From an uncultured Prevotellaceae bacterium (GTDB lineage Bacteria > Bacteroidota > Bacteroidia > Bacteroidales > Bacteroidaceae), in assembly GCA_902785695.1 (NCBI GenBank), contig CACZZQ010000001.1, forward strand, positions 124,001 through 188,000: a stretch of DNA of 64,000 nt. The letters are read 5' to 3'. How positions within the stretch are numbered: the stretch's first letter is position 1; each line of letters starts with the position of its first letter. Position numbers and translations under genes: made by a program. This document shows, piece after piece, positions 44,480-52,689 of the stretch. The notes under the pieces were generated by a model. The model did not search any database. It saw only the letters and a list, made by a program, of their open reading frames with translations, and was not told where the DNA came from.

Positions 44480-44965
44480 TTACCAGTTTGCTACCGTGGC
44501 GTTGAATATCTGGTCGGTAATGTCTTTTACCATCTGCGTGACCAATTCCTCCTGAACGGCATTGAGCGACTGCGTTGTCTCGTATGTTGACGATGCCGTG
44601 AATTGGCGTTCGAAGTCCTCGTTATGGTTGGCATTGTTGGTAAAACGCACATTGACAGTCATCGTGAGCTCGGTTTGTGCTGAATAGCCTTCGGCCGATA
44701 CTGATTTGTTGCGCTGCTCATAACGTGTGATTTCTCCGTCGATTTTCAGGTCACCGTTGCGCTTTACCTGTATCAGCTTGGTATGGTTGGCATACTGGTC
44801 TTTCAACTGATTGTTGAAGATGCTGGCCATAGGACCCCACACGTAGTTTGAGCGGATGGGGAAATCAGCAATCTGGATGGTCTTGGTCTTTGCATAGTCA
44901 ATGCTGGCGCCATTGAAAGTGTAGCACGATGACATGATGCATGATGCCAGGACTAACAGGAGCAT
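44480..44965 (-). CDS. lptE: LPS assembly lipoprotein LptE, in frame with the upstream regulator
   Basis: From the ATG at 44965 this region encodes 161 residues: a short hydrophobic signal with lipobox LASC (or IMSSC) and the LptE-type domain (YTFNGASIDYAKTKTIQIADFPIRS, LTMTVNVRFTNN). LptE plugs LptD in the outer membrane for LPS insertion. There is no stop codon between the sigma-54 regulator and this segment, so the longest ORF covers both. The signal from the ATG lacks a positive n-region; the upstream LYRRLKQYGL would supply one. I think LptE is made from the internal ATG, but a fusion is possible. Confidence 0.75.
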   Translation of the reverse strand: MLLLVLASCIMSSCYTFNGASIDYAKTKTIQIADFPIRSNYVWGPMASIFNNQLKDQYANHTKLIQVKRNGDLKIDGEITRYEQRNKSVSAEGYSAQTELTMTVNVRFTNNANHNEDFERQFTASSTYETTQSLNAVQEELVTQMVKDITDQIFNATVANW

Positions 44966-46159
44966 GAGTCCATATTGTTTCAGTCGGCGATAGAGAGTGC
45001 GGTCGCTGATGCCTAATTCCTGCGCGGCCTTTTTCCGGTTACCGTTGTTGCGCTCCAATGCCTTTTCCAGCATCTGACGGCTTAGGACGCTCAGGTTCAG
45101 GTTCTCCTGCTCAGAGGTCGGCTCAATGTATTCCTCAGCCTCAGCTTCTTCAAGTAGGTGCTGAATAGGCTGGATAGGCTGGATGGGCTGGACAGGGGAT
45201 GACGGTGAACTCTTCACATCTTCCATCTGTTTCTTCAACTGGCTCATCTCGCGGCGCATATCATTGACATTGCCTCGTAATTCAAAGAGAATCTTGTAAA
45301 GTATCTCACGCTCGTTCTCGAAGGAATGGTCGCTGCTGTTCTTGATGACAGCCAACTGTGTGGTCTCCTGATCCTGAGGAATGAATTTCGACAGTATCTG
45401 AGGCGTAATGATGCGCTCCTGGCTGAGCACGGAAATCTGCTCGGTGATGTTCTTCAGCTGTCGCACGTTGCCAGGCCATTTATACCGCATCAGCATTTGT
45501 TTCGCCTCTTCGGTCAACGTGACGCGTTCCATGTGGTATTTTTCTGCTATCTGCATGGCAAACAGACGGAACAGCAGTACGATGTCCTCGCCACGTTCAC
45601 GCAGGGCTGGCATCTGAATGGGAATACTGTTCAGACGGTAATAGAGGTCTTCACGGAATCGCCCTTCACTGATAGCCTGACGGATGTTTACATTTGTGGC
45701 TGCCACGATGCGTACGTCTGTCTTCTTCACCTCAGTACCGCCCACAGGAATATACTCGCCTGTTTCCAATACACGCAGCAGCCTGGCCTGAGTGGCTAAC
45801 GGCAGTTCACCTACCTCGTCGAGAAACAGCGTCCCTTTGTTGGCAACGCCAAAATAGCCTGGCGAGTCATTAATAGCACCAGTATAGGAACCCTTGATGT
45901 GTCCGAAGAGCTCGGAGTCGATAGTACCCTCAGGAATGGAACCGCAGTTGATAGCGAAATACTTCTCACGTCGGCGCGGTGAACTGTCGTGAATGACACG
46001 TGGTATGATTTCCTTACCTACGCCGCTTTCACCGATAATGAGTACGCTAAGGTCTGTAGGTGCCACTTGTAGGGCAACATCCAGGATATGGTTCAGAGCC
46101 TCGCAGTTGCCTACAATATTATACCTCTGCTTGATGCGTTGTAACTCAGCGTTGTTCAT
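44966..46159 (-). CDS. sigma-54-type transcriptional activator (AAA and Fis-type HTH), no stop before LptE
   Basis: The 398 codons up to the LptE ATG encode an AAA domain with Walker A GESGVGKE (43-50), a GSYTGA loop (90-95, in place of GAFTGA) and Walker B GTLFLDEV (109-116), then an acidic and Gln/Pro-rich linker with an IQPIQPIQ repeat and a Fis-type HTH at the end (KAAQELGISDRTLYRRLKQYGL). No N-terminal receiver or sensor domain is present. Such proteins activate RpoN promoters. The reading frame continues straight into LptE, giving a 559-residue ORF. It overlaps the pdxA stop by 4 nt. Confidence 0.88.
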
Positions 46160-47268
46160 GATTGTTTCACTTTATTGTGTACTTCACCGTCAGCAGGTGT
46201 ACGGAAACGTACTTTCTCGCTCTCATCGCGGCGCTCATGGTAGAGCTTTGGCAGTGGATTGGCGTATGGCTCGTCGTAGTTCTGACGATTACGCCATACA
46301 TCTGTTGCAACATAGATGGCGTTGCGCAGCGACTGTTCGTCGGTGACGTTCTGGCCAGCAGCGGCAAAATTGACACCATGGGCAGGAGCAGTGCGAATAA
46401 GTTCCAGTCCGGCAGTGAAGCGAACACCGTTCTCATAAGCCACTGCCTTGAAAGGTGTCTGTCCCTGATCGTGATACATGGCCAGCACACCGTCGAAACG
46501 GTAATATGCGCAACGACCGAAGAAATCATCAGCTGCATAAGGGCCGAACACCTGAATACCCTGCTCTGAGAGTTCCTTGATGGCAGGATTGATAATGGTC
46601 TGCTCCTCATCGCCTAACACTCCGTCCTCACCACAGCGGGGATTGAGTGCCAAGACGGCAATGCGTGGATTGCTGACGCGCAGGTCACGACGCAGGGCGT
46701 TATAGAATATCGTGGCTTTTTCCATGATTTTCTGCTTGGTAATCGACTCGGCTACATCCTTGATGGATACATTGTTGGTCACCAGTGCCACGCGAAGGTC
46801 ATCGTTGGTCAGGATAGTCAGACCCTTCTTACGGTCGCCAAGTGCATTCTCAATATAATTGGTGTGACCATTGAAGCCCTTGATACTGTTCTTGCTCACG
46901 GGAGCTGTCACCAAGACATCGAAGCCACCGGCTTTGTAGTCTTCCAGAGCCTTGTCGAGAGCTTTCTTTGCTGCTTCTGCTGATTCAGGAGTAGCCATGC
47001 CAAGATCTATTTTCGTATCATCGTCGATGACTGAGAGCATATTCAGCTTGCCTTCACGTGCCTCCTTTACATTCTTTATAATAATATAAGGTACATCGAG
47101 GTCTAACACCTTACTGTGATAGGCTGCCACCTTGGGTGAACCATAGACAATAGGGGTGCAGAGCTCCAGCATGGTGGGGTCTGAGAATGTCTTGAGTATG
47201 ACTTCGTAACCAACACCATTGGTATCACCTTGCGTAATAGCTATGCGTATTTTTCTTTCTTGTTCCAT
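46156..47268 (-). CDS. pdxA: 4-hydroxythreonine-4-phosphate dehydrogenase
   Basis: The 370-residue enzyme acts in pyridoxal phosphate synthesis. It has the PdxA start ITQGDTNGVGYEVILKTF, PVSKNSIKGFNGHTNYIE, and the metal and NAD block MYHDQGQTPFKAVAYENGV with RTAPAHGVNFAAAG. The enzyme is longer than in E. coli by a C-terminal tail (NPLPKLYHERRDESEKVRFR). It overlaps the start of the activator gene and lies 21 bp after rlmN. Confidence 0.95.
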   Translation of the reverse strand: MEQERKIRIAITQGDTNGVGYEVILKTFSDPTMLELCTPIVYGSPKVAAYHSKVLDLDVPYIIIKNVKEAREGKLNMLSVIDDDTKIDLGMATPESAEAAKKALDKALEDYKAGGFDVLVTAPVSKNSIKGFNGHTNYIENALGDRKKGLTILTNDDLRVALVTNNVSIKDVAESITKQKIMEKATIFYNALRRDLRVSNPRIAVLALNPRCGEDGVLGDEEQTIINPAIKELSEQGIQVFGPYAADDFFGRCAYYRFDGVLAMYHDQGQTPFKAVAYENGVRFTAGLELIRTAPAHGVNFAAAGQNVTDEQSLRNAIYVATDVWRNRQNYDEPYANPLPKLYHERRDESEKVRFRTPADGEVHNKVKQS

Positions 47269-47289
47269 AGTTGTGTTTCTTTTAGGGGT

Positions 47290-48378
47290 CTAATAAGACG
47301 AATGGGTTTTGTGAGAGGTGCTCAAAAGACCACAAGCGGCGAAGATATCCTGTCCTCGGCTGGCTCGAATCGTTGAGAAAACACCGTTATCTGTTAGATA
47401 GTCTCGTAATGTCTCTATGCGGCTCAGGTCTGAATTAGGCAGATTAATACCAGGTATCTGGTGGAAGCGAATCAGATTGACGCGACATTCCAGCCCTTTT
47501 ACTAACCTGACTATCTCGCGGCCATGCTCCAACGTGTCGTTGAGCCCGCCGAAACAAATGTATTCAAACGAACAGCGACGCTGATGGGTGAAGTCGTATT
47601 GCTTCAGCAGATCTACCACCTCACGGATTCCCATCGCTTTCTCAGCAGGCATCAATGACAGACGCTGGTCGTGTAAGGGCGAATGCATGGAAATGGCTAT
47701 GTGACACTGGCTTTCGTCAAGGAATCGCTTGAGTTTGTTCCTGAGTCCCACACTACTAACCGTGATGCGTTTGGGGCTCCATGCATAGCCATCGGGGGCA
47801 GTCAAGATATCTGTGACTTTCAGTACGTTGTCCAGATTATCCATAGGCTCACCCTGCCCCATAAATACAATGTTGGTCAGTTGGTCGCGCTCGGGTAAGG
47901 CATAAATCTGATTCAGAATGTCTGCTACCGTCAGGTTGCCCTCAAAGCCTTGTTTGCCCGTTTGACAGAAAAGACAGTTCATCTTACAGCCCACCTGACA
48001 TGAAACGCAGAGCGTAGCACGGTCATCTTCTGGGATAAAGACGGTTTCAACAAATTTGCCTGCGTTTTCCGAATTGTCAGAGAATGCAGACGTCCTCACC
48101 GGGAACAAGTATTTGACAGTACCGTCTACGCTACGTTGGCAATCAATAGGAGCCATGGCACCAACGCAATATTCCGCATCCAGAAGTTCACGATTACGTT
48201 TCGAAAGATTTGTCATTTCATCAATACTCATAACACCTTTCTCATAGAGCCACTTCGCAATCTGCCCACCTGTATATGCAGGCATACCTAACTGTAGGGC
48301 CACCTGTTTCAGCTCTACAGCAGTAAGACCAAGCAGTCTCTTTTTCGTTCTTTCGGTATTGAATGCGGATTTTTCCAT
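47290..48378 (-). CDS. rlmN: 23S rRNA/tRNA (adenine-C2)-methyltransferase
   Basis: The 362-residue radical-SAM enzyme methylates A2503 of 23S rRNA and A37 of some tRNAs. The iron-sulphur cysteines are C131, C135 and C138 in CQVGCKMNCLFC; the block GQGEPMDNLDNV follows, and the resolving cysteine is expected near residue 350 (FAACGLL). The length is normal. A promoter is present upstream at 48387. Confidence 0.95.
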   Translation of the reverse strand: MEKSAFNTERTKKRLLGLTAVELKQVALQLGMPAYTGGQIAKWLYEKGVMSIDEMTNLSKRNRELLDAEYCVGAMAPIDCQRSVDGTVKYLFPVRTSAFSDNSENAGKFVETVFIPEDDRATLCVSCQVGCKMNCLFCQTGKQGFEGNLTVADILNQIYALPERDQLTNIVFMGQGEPMDNLDNVLKVTDILTAPDGYAWSPKRITVSSVGLRNKLKRFLDESQCHIAISMHSPLHDQRLSLMPAEKAMGIREVVDLLKQYDFTHQRRCSFEYICFGGLNDTLEHGREIVRLVKGLECRVNLIRFHQIPGINLPNSDLSRIETLRDYLTDNGVFSTIRASRGQDIFAACGLLSTSHKTHSSY

Positions 48379-48386
48379 GCAAGGTG

Positions 48387-48417
48387 CAAAAGTACAAATA
48401 AAAGTTGAATTGACAAA
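48387..48417 (-). promoter_or_regulatory. rlmN promoter
   Basis: The minus strand has TACTTTTG (48387-48394), fitting TAnnTTTG, and TTTG (48414-48417) 19 bp upstream. Confidence 0.6.
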
Positions 48418-48458
48418 AACCTTTAATTTTTTTTATTACAATCCGACAGAAAATCGAA

Positions 48459-49106
48459 TTACCTTAAATAAGGGTTCATGCGTACCTCATCGGCAATGAC
48501 GGTGCGAGGGCCGTGACCTGGATAGACGGTAGTGTCAGGAGGTAGGGTGGCAATATGGGTGGCGAGGCTGTCGAGAAGCTGATTCCACGAACCGCCAGGC
48601 AGGTCGGAACGCCCTACACTCATGCGGAAAAGGGTGTCGCCAGAGAAGGCTACGTGCTCATCTGCACAATAGAAGGTGATGCTGCCTGGAGAATGTCCTG
48701 GGGTGTGGAGCACACGGAAGGTGTGACTGCCGAAGCTGACGGCATCGCCGTGAGAGAGCAGGGTGCCTACTGGGGCACTGGGTGGCACGCTACCCAAATC
48801 AAAACCCATCATCCGGCATTGTGCGTCAACGTCCTCAATCCAGGGCGCGTCGGCAGCGTGAGCCTCTGGTCTCAAACCGTAGGCAGAAAAGATGAAACCT
48901 GCACCAAACACATGATCGAAATGGCCGTGGGTGCAGAACTGCCGTACAGGCTTCAACTGGTTGTCGCGGATATAGGCTTCGATGGCCCTGAACTCGCTGT
49001 CGTAGAAGGCACCGCAGTCGATGATGACGCATTCGTGGGTCTCGTCGCTCACCACGTAGCAGTTTTCCTCAAGGGGATTAACGGCAAAAGTCTTGATGTT
49101 AAGCAT
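48459..49106 (-). CDS. MBL-fold metallo-hydrolase (glyoxalase II-like)
   Basis: The 215-residue protein has the zinc motif CTHGHFDHVFG, further ligands in VLHTPGHSPGSI and VYPGHGPRT, and SGDTLF, the typical layout of small glyoxalase II-like hydrolases. The substrate is unknown (possibly a thioester or persulfide). It starts 23 bp upstream of the rsmG stop on the same strand. Confidence 0.9.
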   Translation of the reverse strand: MLNIKTFAVNPLEENCYVVSDETHECVIIDCGAFYDSEFRAIEAYIRDNQLKPVRQFCTHGHFDHVFGAGFIFSAYGLRPEAHAADAPWIEDVDAQCRMMGFDLGSVPPSAPVGTLLSHGDAVSFGSHTFRVLHTPGHSPGSITFYCADEHVAFSGDTLFRMSVGRSDLPGGSWNQLLDSLATHIATLPPDTTVYPGHGPRTVIADEVRMNPYLR

Positions 49107-49129
49107 TTACTTCAATTTTCATTCTTCAA

Positions 49130-49750
49130 TCAAAGGGGAACGTAGATGCAATACTTTTCACGGAACCATTCCTCGCTGAAGTAATCAGAGAGTTCTGTGG
49201 TTTGCACGATATGACGGAAGGGCTGTGTCTCGCCTTGCAGATTACCACCCTTGAGGCAGATAACACCGTTGGGAAGGGCATTGTGCTGCTCCTTGGAGAT
49301 GTTCTTACGGACAATCTTGATGAGGTCGGGTAGGGGCATCACGGCACGACTCACCACGAAGTCGTACTTCCCCTTCTCGTCCTCACCACGCAGATGTTCC
49401 GGGTGACAGTTCTTCAGACCGATAGCATTGCACACCTCCTGAGCCACACGGATTTTCTTGCCAGTGCCGTCGATGAGCTTGAACTCGCACTCAGGAAAGA
49501 GGATGGCGAGAGGCACACCAGGGAATCCACCGCCTGTGCCGAAGTCGAGAATCTGGGTGCCTGGCTTGAAGCCGATAAAACGACCTATAGCCAGCGAGTG
49601 GAGCACGTGGTGTTCATAGAGATTATCGATATCCTTTCGGGATATGACGTTAATCTTCTGATTCCATTCATGATAGAGCGCATTGAGCTGTTCAAACTGC
49701 GCATATTGCTCGTTGGAGAGCTTGGGAAAATACTTTTCAATCAATTTCAT
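49130..49750 (-). CDS. rsmG: 16S rRNA (guanine527-N7)-methyltransferase
   Basis: From MKLIEKYFPKLSNEQYAQ the protein has 206 residues, the usual size. It shows LYHEWNQKINVISRKD, the SAM site ILDFGTGGGFPGVPLAI (about 69-85), and FVVSRAV. RsmG methylates G527 of 16S rRNA. The frame is open far upstream (to 50122) but that part crosses the divergent HAD gene and its promoter, so it is not coding. A TATCTTTG -7 box lies at 49755-49762. Confidence 0.94.
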   Translation of the reverse strand: MKLIEKYFPKLSNEQYAQFEQLNALYHEWNQKINVISRKDIDNLYEHHVLHSLAIGRFIGFKPGTQILDFGTGGGFPGVPLAILFPECEFKLIDGTGKKIRVAQEVCNAIGLKNCHPEHLRGEDEKGKYDFVVSRAVMPLPDLIKIVRKNISKEQHNALPNGVICLKGGNLQGETQPFRHIVQTTELSDYFSEEWFREKYCIYVPL

Positions 49751-49754
49751 GGCA

Positions 49755-49762
49755 CAAAGATA
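49755..49762 (-). promoter_or_regulatory. -7 box of rsmG
   Basis: The minus strand reads TATCTTTG 5 bp before the rsmG ATG, giving an almost leaderless transcript if used. Confidence 0.4.
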
Positions 49763-49804
49763 CAAATAATTATGAATAAAGATGAAAGTGTTGGGATTTT
49801 TTCG

Positions 49805-49812
49805 TACCTTTG
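49805..49812 (+). promoter_or_regulatory. -7 box of the HAD gene
   Basis: TACCTTTG lies 26 bp before the ATG at 49838. No clear -33 element was found at the right distance. Confidence 0.55.
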
Positions 49813-49837
49813 CACCCGATTTTTTAAAAAATTGGAA

Positions 49838-50494
49838 ATGAATCAACTGAAAGCGGCACTTTTTGACCTTGACGGCGTGGTGTTTGACACAGAGCCACAG
49901 TACACGGTTTTCTGGGGAAGCCAGTGCCGATTGTACCATCCGGAGCATCCAGGTTTGGAGCATGAAATCAAAGGCTCCACGCTGGATCAGATTTACGATA
50001 AGTGGTGGAACGGCGACTTGGTGAAGGAGCGCGAAAAGGTGACTGAACGTCTCAATGCGTTTGAGGCGCAGATGGACTATACCTACATCGCAGGCCTGGA
50101 GGCTTTTATCGTCGACCTGCATAAAAACGGCGTGAAGACCGCTGTAGTGACCAGCAGCAACAAGCCTAAGATGGAGAGCGTGTTCAAGGCTCGACCAGAG
50201 TTTACGACCCTGTTTGACGCCATCCTTACCAGCGAGGACTTTGCTGAAAGCAAACCATCACCCGACTGCTATCTGAGGGGTGCCAAGCGTTTCGGCTTGC
50301 AGCCCAGCGAGTGCGTTGTGCTTGAAGACAGCTTCAACGGCCTGAAATCGGGTCGCGCCGCAGGGATGTTCGTCGTAGGTCTGGCCACAACGAATAAGAA
50401 GGAAGACATTGCACCGCTGTCGGACATTCAGATAGCGGATTATGAAGGACTAACATTTGATTGTTTAAAGGAAATAATTAACATTAAGCATTAA
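49838..50494 (+). CDS. HAD-superfamily phosphatase (beta-phosphoglucomutase-like)
   Basis: From MNQLKAALFDLDGVVFDTE the protein has 218 residues. It shows the HAD motifs: DLDGV near the start (nucleophile and acid aspartates), VVTSSNKPKM (motif II), KPSPDCYL with the motif III lysine, and VLEDSFNGLKSG (motif IV). The cap domain is helical. Substrate is likely a sugar phosphate. The ORF can be extended upstream to 49394 but that part is antisense to rsmG and upstream of the -7 box. panB follows 17 bp later. Confidence 0.9.
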   Translation: MNQLKAALFDLDGVVFDTEPQYTVFWGSQCRLYHPEHPGLEHEIKGSTLDQIYDKWWNGDLVKEREKVTERLNAFEAQMDYTYIAGLEAFIVDLHKNGVKTAVVTSSNKPKMESVFKARPEFTTLFDAILTSEDFAESKPSPDCYLRGAKRFGLQPSECVVLEDSFNGLKSGRAAGMFVVGLATTNKKEDIAPLSDIQIADYEGLTFDCLKEIINIKH

Positions 50495-50511
50495 GAATTA
50501 AGAATTGAATT

Positions 50512-51333
50512 ATGGCAGGCTATTTAGTGAGCGACGAGCGTAAAGTGACTACGCATCGCTTTATTGAAATGAAACAGAAGGGTGAGAAGATTTCGATGCT
50601 CACCTCTTATGATTATACTACGGCAGGCATCGTAGACCGTGCTGGCATCGACGCTATCCTGGTGGGCGACTCTGCCTCGAACGTGATGGCTGGTAACTCT
50701 ACCACGCTGCCTATGACCGTAGATCAAATGATTTATCACGCCCGTTCGGTGGTGCGTGGTGTGAAACGCGCCCTCGTGGTGTGCGATATGCCCTTTGGCA
50801 GCTATCAGATAGGCTCACACGATGGTGTGGCCAACGCCATCCGCATCATGAAGGAGAGTGGCTGCGATGCCCTGAAACTGGAGGGCGGCGTAGAGATTAT
50901 TGACACCGTGAAGCGTATTCTGGATGCTGGAATCCCCGTGATGGCTCACCTGGGATTGACCCCTCAGAGTATCAATAAGTTCGGTACCTATGCCGTGCGA
51001 GCAAAGGAAGAAAAAGAGGCAGCCAAACTACTTACCGACGCTCAGGCACTGAGTGAGGTAGGATGCTTTGCGGTGACACTGGAAAAGGTGCCAGCGAAAT
51101 TGGCCGAACAGGTGACGAAGAGTATCAGCGTGCCTACGATAGGTATTGGTGCCGGTAATGGCTGCGACGGACAGATTCTCGTTGTGGCTGATATGCTGGG
51201 CATGAATCAGGGCTTTTCTCCGCGTTTCCTGCGTCGATACGCCGACCTGAACACGGTAATGACCGATGCTATAGGACAGTATGTCACCGACGTGAAGAGT
51301 GGCGACTTCCCAAATGAGAAGGAATCGTATTGA
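50512..51333 (+). CDS. panB: 3-methyl-2-oxobutanoate hydroxymethyltransferase
   Basis: The 273-residue enzyme makes ketopantoate in pantothenate synthesis. It has [29 protein letters not shown] with metal-binding Asp, [22 protein letters not shown] and [14 protein letters not shown], all typical of PanB. The length is normal. It begins 17 bp after the HAD gene, and an MFS gene follows after a 60-bp gap. Confidence 0.96.
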   Translation: MAGYLVSDERKVTTHRFIEMKQKGEKISMLTSYDYTTAGIVDRAGIDAILVGDSASNVMAGNSTTLPMTVDQMIYHARSVVRGVKRALVVCDMPFGSYQIGSHDGVANAIRIMKESGCDALKLEGGVEIIDTVKRILDAGIPVMAHLGLTPQSINKFGTYAVRAKEEKEAAKLLTDAQALSEVGCFAVTLEKVPAKLAEQVTKSISVPTIGIGAGNGCDGQILVVADMLGMNQGFSPRFLRRYADLNTVMTDAIGQYVTDVKSGDFPNEKESY

Positions 51334-51393
51334 GAAGTGAGAAGTGTTGAGTGATAAGTTAAAAGTTCAAAGGTGAATACACAAGGAACAAAG

Positions 51394-52572
51394 ATGCATA
51401 TACGGCTGTGGCATAAGGAGCTCTGGCTTATGTCTATAGCAAATCTTTTACTTACGATGGCTGCTACGATGCTGATTCCCATATTACCTGTATGGTTGAA
51501 AATCTCGGCAGGGTTGGATAGCCAGCAGGTAGGTATTGTGATGGCATCTTTTGCGATAGGTTTGTTTTTGCCGGGTGCTTTTTGTTCGTATTTGGTTCAG
51601 CAATACAGGCGTAATGTGGTGTTCTTGGTCTGTGTCTTGATATTGGCTGTATCAATGATATTACCTTTTTTTCGGCTTCCAGCGTTACACTTGTTCCCAA
51701 TGATTGTTGTATGGCGTATGGGACAGGGAGTCGTTTATGGATTAGCACAGATGGTACTTGTCTCTACGTTAATTATAGACACCTGTGAGTCGCATCAGCG
51801 TACTGAAGCTAATCATTCGGCTTCCTGGTTCGGACGTTTTGCCTTGTCGATAGGCCCTATGTCGGCTTTGTTGTTGATTCGTCTATCCAACACCATATCT
51901 CCATCGTCAATACCTGTATCGCCCAATTCTACACTTAATGTGTTCTTTCTCGCATTGGTGTGTTGTCTGGTGGCTGTCATCTTGGTTCTTTTCATCCGTT
52001 TTCCATTTCGTATACCAGAAGACCGTATGCATCTCTTAAGCCTTGACCGATTTTTCTTGGTGGCAGGCTGGCCTCTGTTTCTCAACTTGATACTCGTAAC
52101 AACTGCTATCGGATTACTGATGTCGCTGAATGTTACGATAGAGGCCTACGGCATGGTTATGGTTGGCTTTCTGTTGGCTCTTATAGCCCAGCGTTTTGTT
52201 TTTCAGGATGCAGACTTGAAGAGCGAAGTGGTATCAGGATTGATACTGATAGGCACTTCACTTGTTATTCTTTTGGCATCGCGATATTCTCCTTTGACAA
52301 CTCCAATCCTTGGACTTGGATTAGGGCTTGTCGGTTCTCGTTTCCTGCTGTTCTTTGTCAAACTGAGCAGACACTGTCAGCGCGGCACATCACAGAGTAC
52401 GTTCATGCTGGCATGGGAAGGGGGATTGGCAATTGGTCTTGGATTGGGATATTATGCCTTCAGTGGACAGCCTATGATATTGCTGCTCACAGCCTTTATT
52501 CTTACCGCTCTGGCATTGCTGTTATATGTTTTATGGACTCATAATTGGTTTTTTAAACATAAAAACAGGTGA
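51394..52572 (+). CDS. MFS-family transporter
   Basis: From MHIRLWHKELWLMSIANLLLT the protein has 392 residues; a GTG seven codons upstream (51373) is also in frame. About 12 membrane segments are visible, with charged loop YLVQQYRRNVVF between helices 2 and 3 as in MFS drug or sugar efflux proteins. Substrate cannot be told. It lies between panB and the HTCS-like regulator gene. Confidence 0.82.
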   Translation: MHIRLWHKELWLMSIANLLLTMAATMLIPILPVWLKISAGLDSQQVGIVMASFAIGLFLPGAFCSYLVQQYRRNVVFLVCVLILAVSMILPFFRLPALHLFPMIVVWRMGQGVVYGLAQMVLVSTLIIDTCESHQRTEANHSASWFGRFALSIGPMSALLLIRLSNTISPSSIPVSPNSTLNVFFLALVCCLVAVILVLFIRFPFRIPEDRMHLLSLDRFFLVAGWPLFLNLILVTTAIGLLMSLNVTIEAYGMVMVGFLLALIAQRFVFQDADLKSEVVSGLILIGTSLVILLASRYSPLTTPILGLGLGLVGSRFLLFFVKLSRHCQRGTSQSTFMLAWEGGLAIGLGLGYYAFSGQPMILLLTAFILTALALLLYVLWTHNWFFKHKNR

Positions 52573-52689
52573 AAATGGCTTGAATAATTGCTTTGTTCCG
52601 CAGTTTTACCGTTAAAAAAAATAAAATCAACTGTTTCAACAAAAATTATTCGTAATTTCGTAGCCTGAAATTAATAGCAAGATTATTGA

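Noticed and set aside
49394-49837. Upstream extension of the HAD gene frame
   Set aside because: It is antisense to rsmG and lies before the -7 box; the HAD motif begins right after the ATG at 49838.
49751-50122. Upstream extension of the rsmG frame
   Set aside because: It crosses the divergent HAD gene start and the intergenic promoters; RsmG of normal length starts at 49750.
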